Shown here in pieces: positions 48,966 through 61,063 of a stretch of DNA of 64,000 nt; the first letter of the stretch is position 1, and each line of letters starts with the position of its first letter. A model generated the notes under the pieces. The model did no database searches. It saw only the letters and a list, made by a program, of their open reading frames with translations, and had not been told where the DNA came from. Source of the stretch: Coptis chinensis (lineage: Eukaryota > Streptophyta > Magnoliopsida > Ranunculales > Ranunculaceae); contig CM027383.1 in the NCBI GenBank assembly GCA_015680905.1, forward strand, positions 37,012,501 through 37,076,500. The letters run 5' to 3'. Position numbers and translations under genes: made by a program.

Positions 48966-51900
48966 ATGAAGATATATACATATAATGTTAGAGGATTAAA
49001 TGATAGGACTAAGGCTAAAGATCTAAATAAGTTTAGGATAAAGAATAATCTTTCTTGTTTTTGTTTCCTGGAGACTAAAGTTAGAAGGGACAAGTTTACT
49101 AGTATTAGCACTATTTGCTGTCCTTCTTGGAATTTTGTCCACAATTATTCTAGTGCTTGCTCTGGACGTATTTGGGTCTCTTGGGACTCTTCTCTATTGT
49201 CTGTGCATAAGATTTTGGAGAGTGATCAATTTATACATTCTCAAGTCACAGTCTTGGCTACCTTTCAAGTTTTTCATCTCACAATTTTGTATGCCAGCAA
49301 TAGAAGATCTGAAAGGATGGTGTTATGGCAAGATCTTATTACCCTTCATGGGTCTTTCTCTGGTCCTTGGTGTGTTATCAGGGATTTCAACAATGTCCTG
49401 TTCTCTCATGAACGGATCAGTTCTGATTTGGTGCATCCTAGGGAAACCTCTCCATTTGCCAATTGTCTAAACACTGTAAGTCTTTTTTATCACAGTTCTA
49501 GTGGTTGTTTCTATACCTGGACTAACAACAGAGATGGCAGACTTAGAAAGTGGTCTAAGATTGATAGGTGTCTAATAAACCCTTTATGGTCATCTCTTTT
49601 TCCTTCCTTTGGAGTTGAGTTTCTACCACAGGGCCTCTCAGATCACACCCCGACGGTGATAACCCTCTCTAATAAAAGTATGTGCAGACCTCCCTTTAGG
49701 TTTTGCAATTACTGGCTTGTCCTACCTTCTTTCAAGGATACTCTTATCAACTGCTGGACTATCCCTAACCAAGGCAATCCACCCTACATGCTCTTCAAGA
49801 AACTTAAAATCTTAAAGCAGGCTCTTAAAGGATGGCCTAGGCTCAGCTCTTCGGATCTTCAAAAACTGGTGGAAGTGACGAAAGCTAGTCTGGAAGACAT
49901 CTAGAGACTATTGTAGTCAAGTCCTCTGGATATTCATCTATGTAACCTCAAAAGAATAAGGAAAGCTGATCTTTGTAACTTCATGCTCATGGAAGAATAT
50001 GATCTCATGCAGAAATCTCACACTGATTGGCTCTCCTTTGGTGACAAGTGTAATGCTTTCTTCCATAATGCTGTCAAAGAAAAGAAGTCCAGAAGTAATA
50101 TTTGGTCTATCTTGGACTCTCATGGTGTTTTACAGGAAGGACAAGAGAATGTGGCAAAGGCTTTCATCTCCTTCTACAAAGATTTGTTGGGGAAAGAAAC
50201 CCCTTCCTCTTGCACTTTACAGTTTCTGGACCATCTCAATCTCCAGAATATCTCTTCTCAGATGGCAGATAGTTTGATTAATGATATCAATGATCTTGAA
50301 ATCAAGGAAGTTGTCTTCTCTATGCCTGACAATAAAACCCCTGGCCCAGATGGTTTTAATTCTTTCTTCTTCAAGAAAGCTTGGGATATTGTAGGTGAAG
50401 ACTTCACCCTGGTAGTTAAGCATATGTTTGCTCATACATTTATTCAGAGAGGTACAAACTCTACCCTTTTATGCTTAATTCCCAAAAATTATGCTCCTTC
50501 CAAGGTAGAAGAATTTCGACCTATAGCTTGTTGTAATACCATTTACAAATGTGTTGCCAAGATACTAACAAGCAGGATGAAGGATTGCATCTCTTTTTGA
50601 TCTCTGGAGCCCAATTTGCCTTTGTACCAGGCAGGAATATTCAAGACAACCTTATTCTTGCTCATGAACTTCTAAGGGGGTATTCAAGGAAACATGGCAC
50701 TAGGAATTGTGCCATCAAGATCGATATTAAAAAAGCTTTTGATTTAGTCAACTGGCACTCTATGGTTTTGATTCTGCAGAGATATGGGTTTCCACCTCTC
50801 TTTATAGACTGGCTCAAAATGTGCTTTTGCTCTCCATCCTACTCCATCATTATTAATGGCACAGCTGAAGGCTACTTTGAAGGAGAAAAAGGGTTGAGGC
50901 AGGGTGACCTTATCTCCCCTTATCTCTTTGTTCTAGTGATGGAAATTCTCTCGGGTCTTCTTAATCATGCTCTTTCCATGGAACAGATTAAACCTCACTT
51001 CAAATGCAAGAAAATGGGCATTTCTCATTTGTGTTTTGCGGATGATGCACTCCTTTTTTGCAAAGGAGATATGGATTCTATTCTGGCTATTAAAGATATT
51101 CTTTTGAAATTCTCTGAAGCTACAGGATTGAATATCAACCCGGCCAAATCTACTCTTCTAGCTGGGTGTATGTCTAAAGAAGCAGGATTAGATCTAGCAA
51201 ATGCCATGGGGATTTCTCCCATTTCTCCACCTATTATCTATCTTGGTCTTCCTTTCACCTCATCCAGACTAGGAATAAAGGATTGTCTTCCCTTGGTGGA
51301 AAGATTGACTTATAGAATCTCAAACTAGAAAAACATAAGTTTGTCAAGAGCAGGAAGATTAGAACTCATTCAGTCAGTGCTATCCTCCTTCCAAGTTTAT
51401 TGGTCTAAAACCTTTGTGCTCCCAAAAAAGTTTCTTGACAAGGTTTCTAAGATATGCAATCATTTTCTCTGGTCTGGGCCTAACATGACACCCAAAATGC
51501 ACCATGCAAGTCATGAAACCTTGAGGTATTCAAAAGAACAAGGAGGGCTAGGTATGACAGATGCTAGAACTTGGAACAGGGTTGCCTACTGTGGACTTGT
51601 ATATAGAATTGCTAGTAAAGAGGATTCTCTATGGGTCGATTGGACATGGAGCTAGCAGATAAAGAAGCACCACTTCTGGACTATGAAAATTCCCTCGAGT
51701 TGCTCTTGGGTATGGAGGGGGATACTCAAACAGAGAAGTACAACAAGGAAACATATCAAGTATGTCATTGCTAAGGGTTCAGAGACTCTTTTCTGGCATG
51801 ATCCCTGGTGCTCTACCACTCCTTTATGGGAACTGCCCGAAGCAAGAAATCTCATTAATCTTCAAGATGATGCAAAGGTTAGTGATATTCTAGAACATGG

Positions 51901-53133
51901 AGAATGGTCTTCTTTAATTACCACCCTTCCGAATGGTAACATCAAGAAATCTATTATGGATACATAAGTGAATAGATATCTAGCTAAAGATGAGGTTGTC
52001 TGCGTCTCCAAGCAGCTCTGGTGATTTCTCGATTAAGTCTGCCTATGCAGTCCTCAAGAGAGTTCGTGCTAAGGTAAAATGGTATAGAGTTGTATGGGGT
52101 AAGTTGTCCATTCCTAAACACTCCTTCACTCTATGGAAACTTCTTGCTAACTGTCAGCCCACTCAAGATAGATTGATCCAGAATAAAGTATTGTATCATT
52201 CTCTGTGTAGCTTATGCAATTCTTTTGCAGAGCACTCCAAACACTTTTTCTTCGACTGTTAGTACTCGAAAAAAGTTTGGGAAATGGTCAAAAGCAACAT
52301 TGGTATTTCTAGTATGGTAAAGAACTCCTCGGAAGAATGGTACAACATCTTTCGGATTTGTAGGCATACTTCTTCAGCTGTGGAGATTTACAAAGCTTTT
52401 GTTGGAGCCACGGTGCAAGAGCTCTGGTGCGAAAGAAATAGAAGGAAGAAAAAGAACCTGAAGCTCACAGAACAACAGCTCAGTTTTAAGATCACGTCCT
52501 ATATGAAGATCTATCTTCACGAAACTGTCGAGGTGAATGACTCACCAAACAAATAGAGCTCGGCCGCTAGGACTGGGACTAGAACTTAACTACACTGTTC
52601 ACGAGCAAATCGGTTGCACATGGAGGAGCCCAGATGAAGAGTATTATATGCTTAACACAGATGGATTAGTGCAGCAATCAAGTAATGGATATGGAGGTAC
52701 TATCAGAGACTCTCAGGGGAATGTCCTTATGGGATTTGCGGGAGGTTCTTCAAATACTTCTGTCATCTTCCAAGAACTCTTTGCTATTGCAGTGGGCCTT
52801 AAACAAGCTCAATCCTTAAGTATAGAAAAACTGGAAATAAATTCTGACTCTCTAGGTGCTATTAACATCATTAATGACCTTGCTCGAAGTCCATGGTATT
52901 GCTCCAATATAGTGGCCCAGATAATATCCCTTAAAAGTTCTTTTGTGGATTGTATTTTTAAGCATGTGTATAGAGAGGGTAATCAGGCAGCTGATTACCT
53001 TTCGAAGTTGTATAGATCATCAATTGATCATGTTATTTCCTTTACCCCTCCTCTAGACTTTAAGTTACACTCTATTGTAGAAGAGGATAGGAAAAGAACT
53101 ATGTACTTCAGAGATTCTCTTAATACAGGTTGA
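48966..53133 (+). pseudogene. LINE ORF2 (endonuclease, reverse transcriptase, RNase H)
   Basis: Starts MKIYTYNVRGLND 20 bp after ORF1. The apurinic-type endonuclease shows YNVRGLN, the glutamate in FLETKV, RDFNNVL (usually GDFN), YTWTNNR, KIDRCLIN and LSDHTP. A stop at 49902 precedes the linker. Reverse transcriptase shows KTPGPDGFNSFFFK, FRPIACCNTIYKC, FVPGRNIQDN, IKIDIKKAFDLVNW, GLRQGDLISPYLF and the catalytic FADD at 51035-51046. A C-terminal zf-RVT follows (FSIKSAYAVL, CSLCNSFAEHSKHFFFDC), then a plant RNase H domain (LNTDGLV, ELFAIAVGL, EINSDSLGAI, YREGNQAADYLSK). Frameshifts near 50590, 51980 and 52540 and stops near 51326, 51653, 51965 and 52261 inactivate it. The domain order is that of plant L1 elements with an acquired RNase H. 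Confidence 0.9.
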
Positions 53134-53152
53134 GGTCGACCATAACCTCTAA

Positions 53153-53155
<3 letters not shown>

Positions 53156-53228
<73 letters not shown>
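53156..53228. repeat. (TA)n tail of the LINE
   Basis: About 36 TA units directly between the ORF2 3' UTR and the target duplication, in place of poly-A. Confidence 0.9.
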
Positions 53229-53230
<2 letters not shown>

Positions 53231-53299
53231 ATTCTAAAATAACAATCTATTTGTTCTAATACTAATTAATTGAAAGGGAAAACTATATCTAAAACAATA

Positions 53300-54885
53300 G
53301 AAATAATGACCGTTTAGTACCATGAACTTTGGTGGTTTTATCAATTTGGGTCACGAACTTTTTTTTTGAGCAAATTGGGCCATGACCTTTCTTTTTTGTA
53401 TCAGTTTGGGCCACCGGTGTATTTCCGTTAGAAAATTTGCCTACTTGTACAAACGGCTGCCTATGTGTACAAACGTCTGTTTATGTGTGCTGGACTTACC
53501 CATGGGCCCAATGGGCCCAAATCCAGTTTTCTTTGGTAGCAGATGAATGACTGCAGTGCACCAAAGACCAAAGACAAGCCCAAAGCAACTAGTCTTCCTC
53601 CTCCTAGCTGGGATTGATTGATTTAAATGTTGGGTTTCAGGCAACCTGCAATCGTTGAACCCCATTGAAGAATACACCACTCATAAAAATGGTCTTAATA
53701 CACATTTCACTTCTCCAACCATAAGACAAAGAAATTGCAGTTTGTCAATTTACAATACAAGAGAATCTAGTGTGAAGCAGGCAAGCGTTATGTCAAACTG
53801 AGATTATCAACCAAGGCACTTAAGACAATTGAGAAGAACGGATTGGATGCAGTTGCCAAGAAAGCTGGAATGGATCTTCGTAAGGAGTGATTAATCTCTT
53901 TTCTTCTTGCTTTTTCTTTGCTTTGTTTAGCTCCGGAATTGTTCATATATGTAACTTTTCCTGTTCAAAGTTCAAACATCCTGACTTCTGATGAGAGATT
54001 GATTATAAAGAACTGTTTGTTTGTCTTAATTGGCTCATGAGAACAATTTAGCTGTGACAATTACAATTTAGCAGTTATTATGCAAGTTGTCAGAAATTAT
54101 GTAAAGATCATACTTGAATTCGTGTTTGTAGTATCACTACTAACAAATCGAAATCAAAGAGCAACGAGGTGATTTTTCTTGAAAACCGTCTATATCAAAT
54201 AGCAGAAGTACAAAAACACAAATTGAAAAGTACATGCACGGGGACATGCTTTTGGAGGAGTCTGATTTAACCAATGCACGAAGATCGGTAATGCAAAGCT
54301 TATGCCTCTCAATGTCGATCAAACGGATAAAAAACTAGCATCTTGAGCTATTATCGTGGAAATAAAAATTAGTGATCTTGACAGTGGATAAAAGTGTGTT
54401 GTGTGTTAATTAAAGAGGTAGGGTTTTTGTCAAGGATCAAAACCGATGTGATGAGGAAGGGAGAAGTGGTGGCCAGACGTGAGCTGATCCGGTGGTGGTG
54501 GTGGTGGAGGTGTTGGTGAGAAAGATGAACAGTGAAGTTTATTTGGTTTTGTTGGGCTTGGGCCAAAATCAATATTTGGGGAAACACTTTGAAATTTCGG
54601 TAAAATTTCTATGAAACTTATGTGAAATTTCGGGTTCGAAACACTTTGAAATTTCGATGCCACATCACCGGTGATTAGGTGTGCACTTCAACGGTGACAC
54701 ATAAGCATTTGGTCGGACACATATACATCCGGCACGCCACATAAGCATGTGAAGTAACGGAATGGTAACGGTGGCCCAAACTGATACAAAAAAGAAAGGT
54801 CATGACCCAATTTGCTCAAAAAAAAAGTTTGTGGCCCAAATTGATAAAACCACCAAAGTTCATGGTACTAAACGGTCATTTTTTC
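53300..54885. mobile_element. Pack-MULE (Mutator-like, non-autonomous)
   Basis: Terminal inverted repeats of 117 bp (53300-53416 and 54769-54885), over 90 percent identical by eye, begin GAAATAATGACC and GAAAAAATGACC. A 9-bp target duplication AAAACAATA lies at 53291-53299 and 54886-54894. Repeats that long plus a 9-bp duplication are the signature of Mutator-like elements. No transposase is encoded. The interior includes a fragment of a plastid ribosomal protein gene. Confidence 0.9.
53781..53890 (+). pseudogene. RPL28: Captured last exon of plastid ribosomal protein L28
   Basis: After a GCAG acceptor-like site the frame reads [20 protein letters not shown] and [15 protein letters not shown] followed by TGA (53888-53890). 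This is the C-terminus of plant plastid (bL28c) ribosomal protein L28, a component of the 50S subunit. About 100 bp of 3' UTR-like DNA follows. Upstream exons of L28 are not visible inside the element. The frame is intact, so capture was recent or the piece is under little decay; whether it is transcribed is unknown. The remainder of the interior (54100-54550, including a GGT-rich stretch) may be captured from other loci I cannot name. Confidence 0.85.
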
Positions 54886-55553
54886 AAAACAATAATTGAA
54901 AACTAATTAATGGAATAAAACTCAAAATTAGATCTAGAAATCTTTAATGGTTACTTTCTACCCTAACCTAATTGATGCTTAAGAGTTTAGTCTTATGTGT
55001 GAAAATGGAGGAGACCAGATCCACATTTTCGTGCATGGGCTGAGGAGCCATATTTTGGGCCGGAAAATCAAGCCCAAAGCCCAATTTCTTCAGTTCCACG
55101 AGCCCTTTTCAGCTGGTTTTGACTTCAACAGACTTTTCATCCACTTCTGCTCCTCTGATTGGGTTAAGATTTGGACCATTGAAAAGCTCTTTCCGAGTCG
55201 GTCATTTTGACATAAGGTATGCCCAATTTCGAGGCCTGAGTCCAAAGATACGGTCTTCGGAAGTTCTGCTGACTTTTGTGTACTGTTTCTGCCCGCGTTG
55301 ACTTTGACTTTTCAACTTTTGACCGGGCTTTACAAAGGTTTTTTCTCCTTGAATCTTGGCCTTTAATCACAGAACTTCTTAGCAACCAACCCTTGCTCCT
55401 TTATCTCACCAAAGTGGCACATTTCTGCACAGACTTCAATGCCTGAAATACATAAAAGTACGTAATCAGCATTAACTCTTATTTATTACTCGCATAATTG
55501 GTTTAAAAGTATTATTGTTAAGGGGTTAAAACTACAGTTTTGGGCTCTTATCA

Positions 55554-55590
55554 AACCACCCCCAAACAGTGTTTTGCTTGTCCTCAAGCA
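55554..55590 (-). other. 3' polypurine tract of copy B
   Basis: Minus strand: TTGAGGACAAGCAAAACACT, then GTTTGGGGGTGGTTT, directly before TGATAAGAG. It is equivalent to 9857-9893. Confidence 0.8.
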
Positions 55591-57125
55591 AATATGAGAA
55601 ATTAGCATAAGTGACCAAAAATGGAGTTCTAACTAATCTCGTTTTGCCGAGTGCGATTGCATTGACCATATGCAACAAGGCCTTAAACCACTAGGAATTC
55701 CCTAGTGGACGAGTTATAGCCTCGTGAGAGTTTTCCAGTGAAGATACTCACAAACTTCATCTATACTACAATGACTAAGAAATAAAACTATTGTTTCCTT
55801 ATTTATGCTCCCAATTATATATATATCTCACTAGTAATGAATAAAGAATAATCAAGTCGAAACCTAAGCTAATATATGCATAATAATCAATCATTTATGA
55901 ATAAACATATATACAATGAGTAATACTATGAAATGCACTAGCAGGTTTGTTTATGAAAACTAGAAATAGCGTCCTTAAGTAAGTCCTCACATAAATGTCA
56001 AGACAAAACCACGTACTCTAATTTTTCCGCTCAAGTTTCACTACTCCAGTGTGCAGTGGGCACACTTTACCTTACAATCTCAATGACACACAAGGAAGCC
56101 GGAGTCGGTCAAACACATCTGTCATTTACTATCACACTAACCTATTCCTAATTGAGCTAGAGGTGTCTTTATTAGGTGTTGCAGGGATTAGGAGATGGTT
56201 TAAGAAGGAAGGAAATAGATATTCAAAACAGACAAGTCTGAGATAATAGAGTCTTCATATTAAGTAACTAGAGAAAACCTTGTTCTTTACTTTTACTTCT
56301 ACACTTTGTTTCCATTCTTATATATATATATATATATATATATTATTCTTTGGCTTCTTTGATTCTATTTTTGGAGTTCTAACTCTTTATTTTCTTTTAT
56401 TATTATTTTTTTATTTGGATGGAAACTTTATTTTCTTCTTTGAAACGATTAACAAATTATTGATTTCAAAGGTCTTTCTCTTTTCTATTCTTCATCTCTA
56501 TTCTTAGACTCATTCAAAGAATGGGTAGGTTGATTTTAGTTTGTTTGTTTTGTAACAGGGATAAAGGATTTGCGGTTTATGAAAGGCTAAAAAAAGGCTT
56601 AAAGGGTCGACTAGCGGAAAATAACTCATAGGTTTGAATTTCTGGCTATATCGATCCAAAGAGGGCCTAAATTCTCGCTTAGGATATGGTATAGTGATCA
56701 AGCAAGTGGACGTGTGATTTCTCTATCCAGATTTTACTTCTCCCTTGTGTCATTTCTCAAATGTTTTACTCATATAAGGCTTTAGGCTATATTCTCACAG
56801 GATTTGTAGAATAAGTACTCTAGCCTAGATTTCAGAAATTTACTGCCAACAATCATAGATACTCATGTAACATATTTATAGATAGATACAAGGATTATTA
56901 CCTATATATTAACCTAAGTTTCTAAAAATTATTCTAATACAAAAGCTACGTGATATTTCTAGATTATCAAGGGCCTAGAGAAGGAAATTAATACCAAAAT
57001 TCCTAAGTGTACAACATAAACTTTTTATTAATATTTTTAAATATTTTTTATTTTTTTAACTAGAAAACAAGTGCATACTGTACATATCTATATCCTAATA
57101 GATGCCTCAATTACACGTGTTTCTA
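55591..57125 (-). other. Non-coding 3' region of copy B
   Basis: Collinear with 8297-9856. No coding sequence is supported. A (TA)n run lies at about 56321-56342. Confidence 0.6.
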
Positions 57126-57158
57126 TGCCCCCAACAAGAAGCATGTTTTGTCCTCAAA
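57126..57158 (-). other. Internal PPT-like module 3 of copy B
   Basis: Minus strand: CTTTGAGGACAAAACATGC, then GTTGGGGGCATAG, matching 8261-8296 of copy A. Confidence 0.65.
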
Positions 57159-57362
57159 GTATTTAAATAAAAATGGTAGAAAAATACCATTGAAACGCAT
57201 GAAATTTTAGAACATCTGCAAAACAACGTTAACATACTAATATAGAAAATAAAAACTGATGCAACTCTATAAGAGTTCCACCCATTATGGGGTTAATAAG
57301 AATTAAATTGCTTGGGACATAAGCAGACCCTAACTGAAATAAAAACTAACCTCCTCTCCCGC

Positions 57363-58374
57363 TTAATCGTCATCCTCATTCTCTTCAATAAAGAAATAAG
57401 GTTCCTTCGCGTCCTGCCATGCCATGGTAATTTGCCAGGCTTCACGCCACTTATCGTCTACTATAGCTAACATGTCAAGCGCCACTTGGTTGGATGGGGT
57501 GTAAGGTGCAATCTGATGAGGTTGTATCCTCCACCCTTGCCAAGTCATTGCACGGTATGATCGAATAATACAATTGGTGGGTCTCACAATGTTGACTAAC
57601 CCAATCCGTGAAACAGGCACAAAAAATAGGGAAAAACATAGCATAATACGGCAAATTAAAACAGGCATACTTATGCCTCTTGTTATGGGCTCGGGCTAAA
57701 CTAGACATTAAGGTCTGGGGAATATCGTAGAGTGTACGTCCCCGAGCTAAAGCAAGGAAAATATCACAAGTTTTGTCATTCACAGAAGAATAATATCATT
57801 CCCCTCTAATGTTTAGCATGATCCAAAACATAACAGTGCCCACGTTCATAGACAAGCTACCAAGGGCGACGTTATAATCCCCTTGGTCCTCTATCCTAAA
57901 GATTCCTGCCCCGTAATGCTCATGTAAATCCTCATAGTTATACATGTACATATTATCTACCAAATAGACCCATGAGTCTTGTATTTCAATGGGAATAGCA
58001 AGTCCAAGAACAAAGGCTAGCAAGAACCTGGAAATTTCCATTGGTTCATCCTCAATGGTAATGGAGAACACTTGTTCTCCATCTGGTCTATCAAAGAACT
58101 TACAATTATCATAAAAATAAGATGTAAGTGCGGGAGAATAAAGTTCATCAGGACTTACCAAGAGCGGCTCCCAGCCTGCTAGAATGATCACTTCGCGAAA
58201 CCACGCACCATAGGTGTCACTTTGGAACAAGTCTTCAAAAGACTGTTCTAGTATGATACGAGGGGATGTCATCACCAAACTACTCGCTAGAATAGCTGCA
58301 AACGATCCCGGAACAACCCACAAAAAATTGGAATTTTTCGTGTCTACAGAGGTCAGGGCGCGGGGTGCGCTCAA
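57363..58374 (-). pseudogene. ORF B of copy B (ATHILA ORF-1-like)
   Basis: A 192-codon frame from 58374 (an internal start MTSPRIILEQSFEDLFQS near 58275 is as likely) reads GAWFREVIILAGWEPLLVSP, YFYDNCKFFDRPDGEQVFSI, TIEDEPMEISRFLLAFVLGL, then SLSMNVGTVMFWIMLNI. One stop (57796) separates it from CDIFLALARGRTLYDIPQ and SLARAHNKRHKYACF in the same frame. A frameshift near 57600 leads to WQGWRIQPHQIAPYTPSNQV and the acidic end ENEDDD. The pattern of a tryptophan, an FYDN motif, a short beta segment and a hydrophobic helix resembles the ATHILA ORF-1/plant transposon protein class. Function unknown. Only two lesions are present, against many in copy A. Confidence 0.65.
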
Positions 58375-58602
58375 CCTATGCCTAGGTAGGGCGCGGGGTG
58401 CACCTTGGTGATTTTCAAGTTCCAGGCACTTGGGCGCAGGGCACGTTCACTTTTTGCCTGGGATGGGCGCGGGTCGCGCTCAGGACGAAAACTGGAATTT
58501 CAGTGTTTTGGGCGCAGGTCGCGCTCAACTCTGGGCTTGAAAGGGCGCAGGTCGCACTCTGATGAAATTCTAACTGACAATGCCTAGGGCGCATGCGCAC
58601 TC
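58356..58602 (-). repeat. GC-box array upstream of ORF B, seven boxes
   Basis: Seven copies of GGGCGCRGGTCGCGCTC or close variants start at 58356, 58389, 58432, 58465, 58510, 58543 and 58587 (plus-strand coordinates). Spacings are 33, 43, 33, 45, 33 and 44 bp, so the real unit is about 77 bp with two boxes each. Confidence 0.85.
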
Positions 58603-59015
58603 TAAGCTGCTGAAATGCGGAAGTGAGAATGAAAAAGAATGAAAAGTTGGGAGTGAAAGGTGAGAGATGAATGTTAGGTGTAGTGTGGGTTGTGAGTGTA
58701 GAATGAAGGAAGTTTATATAGGTTTTAAGTTGCTAAAACAAATCGGGAAGTTGCCAAAAAGCTTTAAGGCAATTGCCGGAAAAAAAAAAAATCCAAAACC
58801 GAAAACCGAAAACGGAAACAACCCATATTCTTGATTCTAAAACAACCCTAATATCTTTTAGATTTAATTTAGGATAGAAACTGCCTAACTCATCGAGATT
58901 TCATCCTACCATAATATCTATTCATAGCCATGCCCATATCAGCAATATTCCCAACAATCATCGCAAAATTATATAATAAATTTTTGATCATATAAAAATC
59001 ATGCTAGACTAAATA

Positions 59016-59032
59016 ATACCACCCCCAAACAA
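59016..59032 (-). other. Internal PPT-like purine tract 2 of copy B
   Basis: Minus strand TTGTTTGGGGGTGGTAT, between ORF A and ORF B, matching 6454-6470 of copy A. Confidence 0.7.
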
Positions 59033-59225
59033 TTCGGGAAGGTGGGATTAACAATAAAATCAAAGCACAATTTGAAAAAAACCAAATTATATTAAAATTC
59101 AAATTCAAATACAATTAACTACCGAGTTCAAATTTAACTATTGAATTCAAAAAACTTAATATCCGAACTAATAAAAACAATAAAAACAACTAAATAACAT
59201 CGAAACAACAACTTTTTCTTAACCA

Positions 59226-60396
59226 CTAGCCATGTGATGAAGATGGACCCTGAGATGGAGATTGGGCCTGGGATGAAGAAGGGCCCGAGCCATCCGTCTT
59301 TTGACGACGATGCTCATGCCTCTCAGACTCATCTGAAACAAAACCCTCCAGGGGTGGCATGAGTCGTAGAATCTCTACTTGGAACATGCATTATGCTTCC
59401 ATTGCTGATTTCATCTCTGCCTTCATCTCTGTATATTGCGCATGGTGACGCTGAAGGAGTGTCTCCATGTTACACAAGAGATCATCCTGACCCTTTTTGA
59501 GGTTTTCAAAACTCGTCTGAAGGTTCTTTTGTTTATTTCGAATTATAATCTGCCTATCCCGTACATCTCCGCAAATAGCATAAATGCAACGCATGCTAGT
59601 ATGCAACACTGTCATGCGTTCTGAATCAGACATACACTTCTCCAAGACATCTTCATCCAAACATGTCATTCCTCCATTTCCTCATCCGAATCAACCACCC
59701 TATCCTCCGGCAACATCCAAGTCTTTTGGATGCACTCTGTATAAATAGTTTCATTTGAATGCAATTTCAACATAGACCACTCAGTTCTTGGTTCCTCCCC
59801 AAGACAACATTATCTTCGTAATTAAAGCAGGAAATGGTGTAATACTCTTCCAAACTCTTCTAATCATATTTATCAAAAACTCGAGGATACAGAATTCATA
59901 CCTCTTCTCTTGCAATATCCAGATAACGTGCAAACATGTCAAACTGATGTCGCTCACTTTCTACTTCCCAATGACGTTCTTACCAATCCACTAAGCTACA
60001 GCCAGTTGGTTGGTTCGCAGAGATGACTGTCAAGCACAATGAGAATTCATATTGTATTGACCCTCCATGAGAGTATCTTTCATAAATGCAGGAACTCCAG
60101 TATACTGGGATTCCTGCACGGTGGGCTTCAAGGTGGTGTGCAGGCATAATGCCTACAATCTCAGCCTACTTCTCTCTCAATAATTCTCTCCGTGTCCCGG
60201 CCACCTTCATGAAAATTTTCTGTCCATCCAACTCTCTCTTCTTATAAAATTGTTCTACTAAATTGGAGTGGTAGAAATCATCTGTCGAGTACCACAACCT
60301 ATTCCAATTCCTCCTAATTATCTCGTCACCGTAAAACGGCGCGAAGCGGTCAGCCGTAAAAATTTGTTATGGCAAAATTCTTCGTCTTAGAGCCAT
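59226..60396 (-). pseudogene. ORF A of copy B
   Basis: From ATG 60396 (MALRRRILP, then a stop) the frame reads FTADRFAPFYGDEIIRRNWN, NLVEQFYKKRELDGQKIF and MKVAGTRRELLREK, then EIVGIMPAHHLEAHRAG and GGSIQYEFSLCLTVISANQP. After frameshifts come RHQFDMFARYLDIA and an alpha-helical, probably coiled-coil stretch (NKQKNLQTSFENLKKGQDDL, HHAQYTEMKAEMKSAMEA, 59391-59669), and a serine-rich end GSGPSSSQAQSPSQGPSSS. The EQFYKK / V-G / EIVGI spacing is like that of the plant transposon protein fold in ORF B. There is no polymerase, nuclease or integrase motif, and the function is unknown. Several stops are present. Confidence 0.55.
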
Positions 60397-61063
60397 TGGA
60401 AGTTTTGAACTGATTGAAGGGTTTGTATATGGTGTAGGAAACAATGTGAAACAACCTTACTAGAAAAACGATGGTAGTGGTGCGGTGGTGGAGCGGCAGT
60501 TCAAATTTTTTTTGGTTTTTTCTAATTTTCGGTGGTTGCAAATATTGGGGATGGTGGTCGGAGTGTTTTGGGTAAGGTTTTGAATTTGGGCGTGGTTGTA
60601 TTTAGGTTTATCTTTTTTTTTTAATTTATTTTAGGTTAGGGTTTTGAATTTGGTAATGGCGGAATTGGAAAGAAATCGTGATTCTGTTTTGTTTGGAGGA
60701 AGGAGACGCACGCGCATCACACGTGCGTGCCTTGGGCCCAAGCCCAAATCGATTTCGAAATTCGTCGATTTTTCGCTCAACTTCAACCTAAAATTGCCGC
60801 TTCGTTACCGGTCTAATTTATTTGAATGAGATATGGAAACGATCAGGAGAGAATTTCCAATCCAATAATACATAAAACACTCTATTCCAACTTAGGGTGA
60901 CATATAAGTAGATGAAAAATGCCTCAAGGTGCGTGCATGACGTAAGTTATGCGAACGAATGAAATCTAATTTCATAGATAATGTCAATCCGAATCGAAAT
61001 ACGATTAAACGGCCTAAGCAACTCAAATAGAAAGTTGAACAATCCCGGATGGAAAAACGAATA
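60397..61063 (-). other. Spacer of copy B without a gene
   Basis: Corresponds to 4434-5130 of copy A. A plus-strand frame at 60644-60829 is not supported. Confidence 0.5.

Larger units (their letters stand above)
47244..53223 (+). mobile_element. L1-type LINE with RNase H, nearly full length
   Basis: An exact 14-bp target duplication ATATTTGATTCTAA flanks it (47230-47243 and 53224-53237). It has a leader of about 170 bp, ORF1 (DUF4283 and CCHC), ORF2 (endonuclease, reverse transcriptase, RNase H) and a tail that is a (TA)n tract. Several frameshifts and stops make it inactive, but it is complete end to end, so insertion was fairly recent relative to the LTR it disrupts. Confidence 0.9.
46374..55553 (-). 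repeat. 3' LTR of copy B, interrupted
   Basis: LTR pieces 46374-47243, 53224-53299 and 54886-55553, which include target-duplicated bases at the insertions, align in order with the inverse of 9894-11243. The outer ends read TGATAA...TTATCA as required. The lower end (46374) is preceded by hAT coding sequence. Confidence 0.85.
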
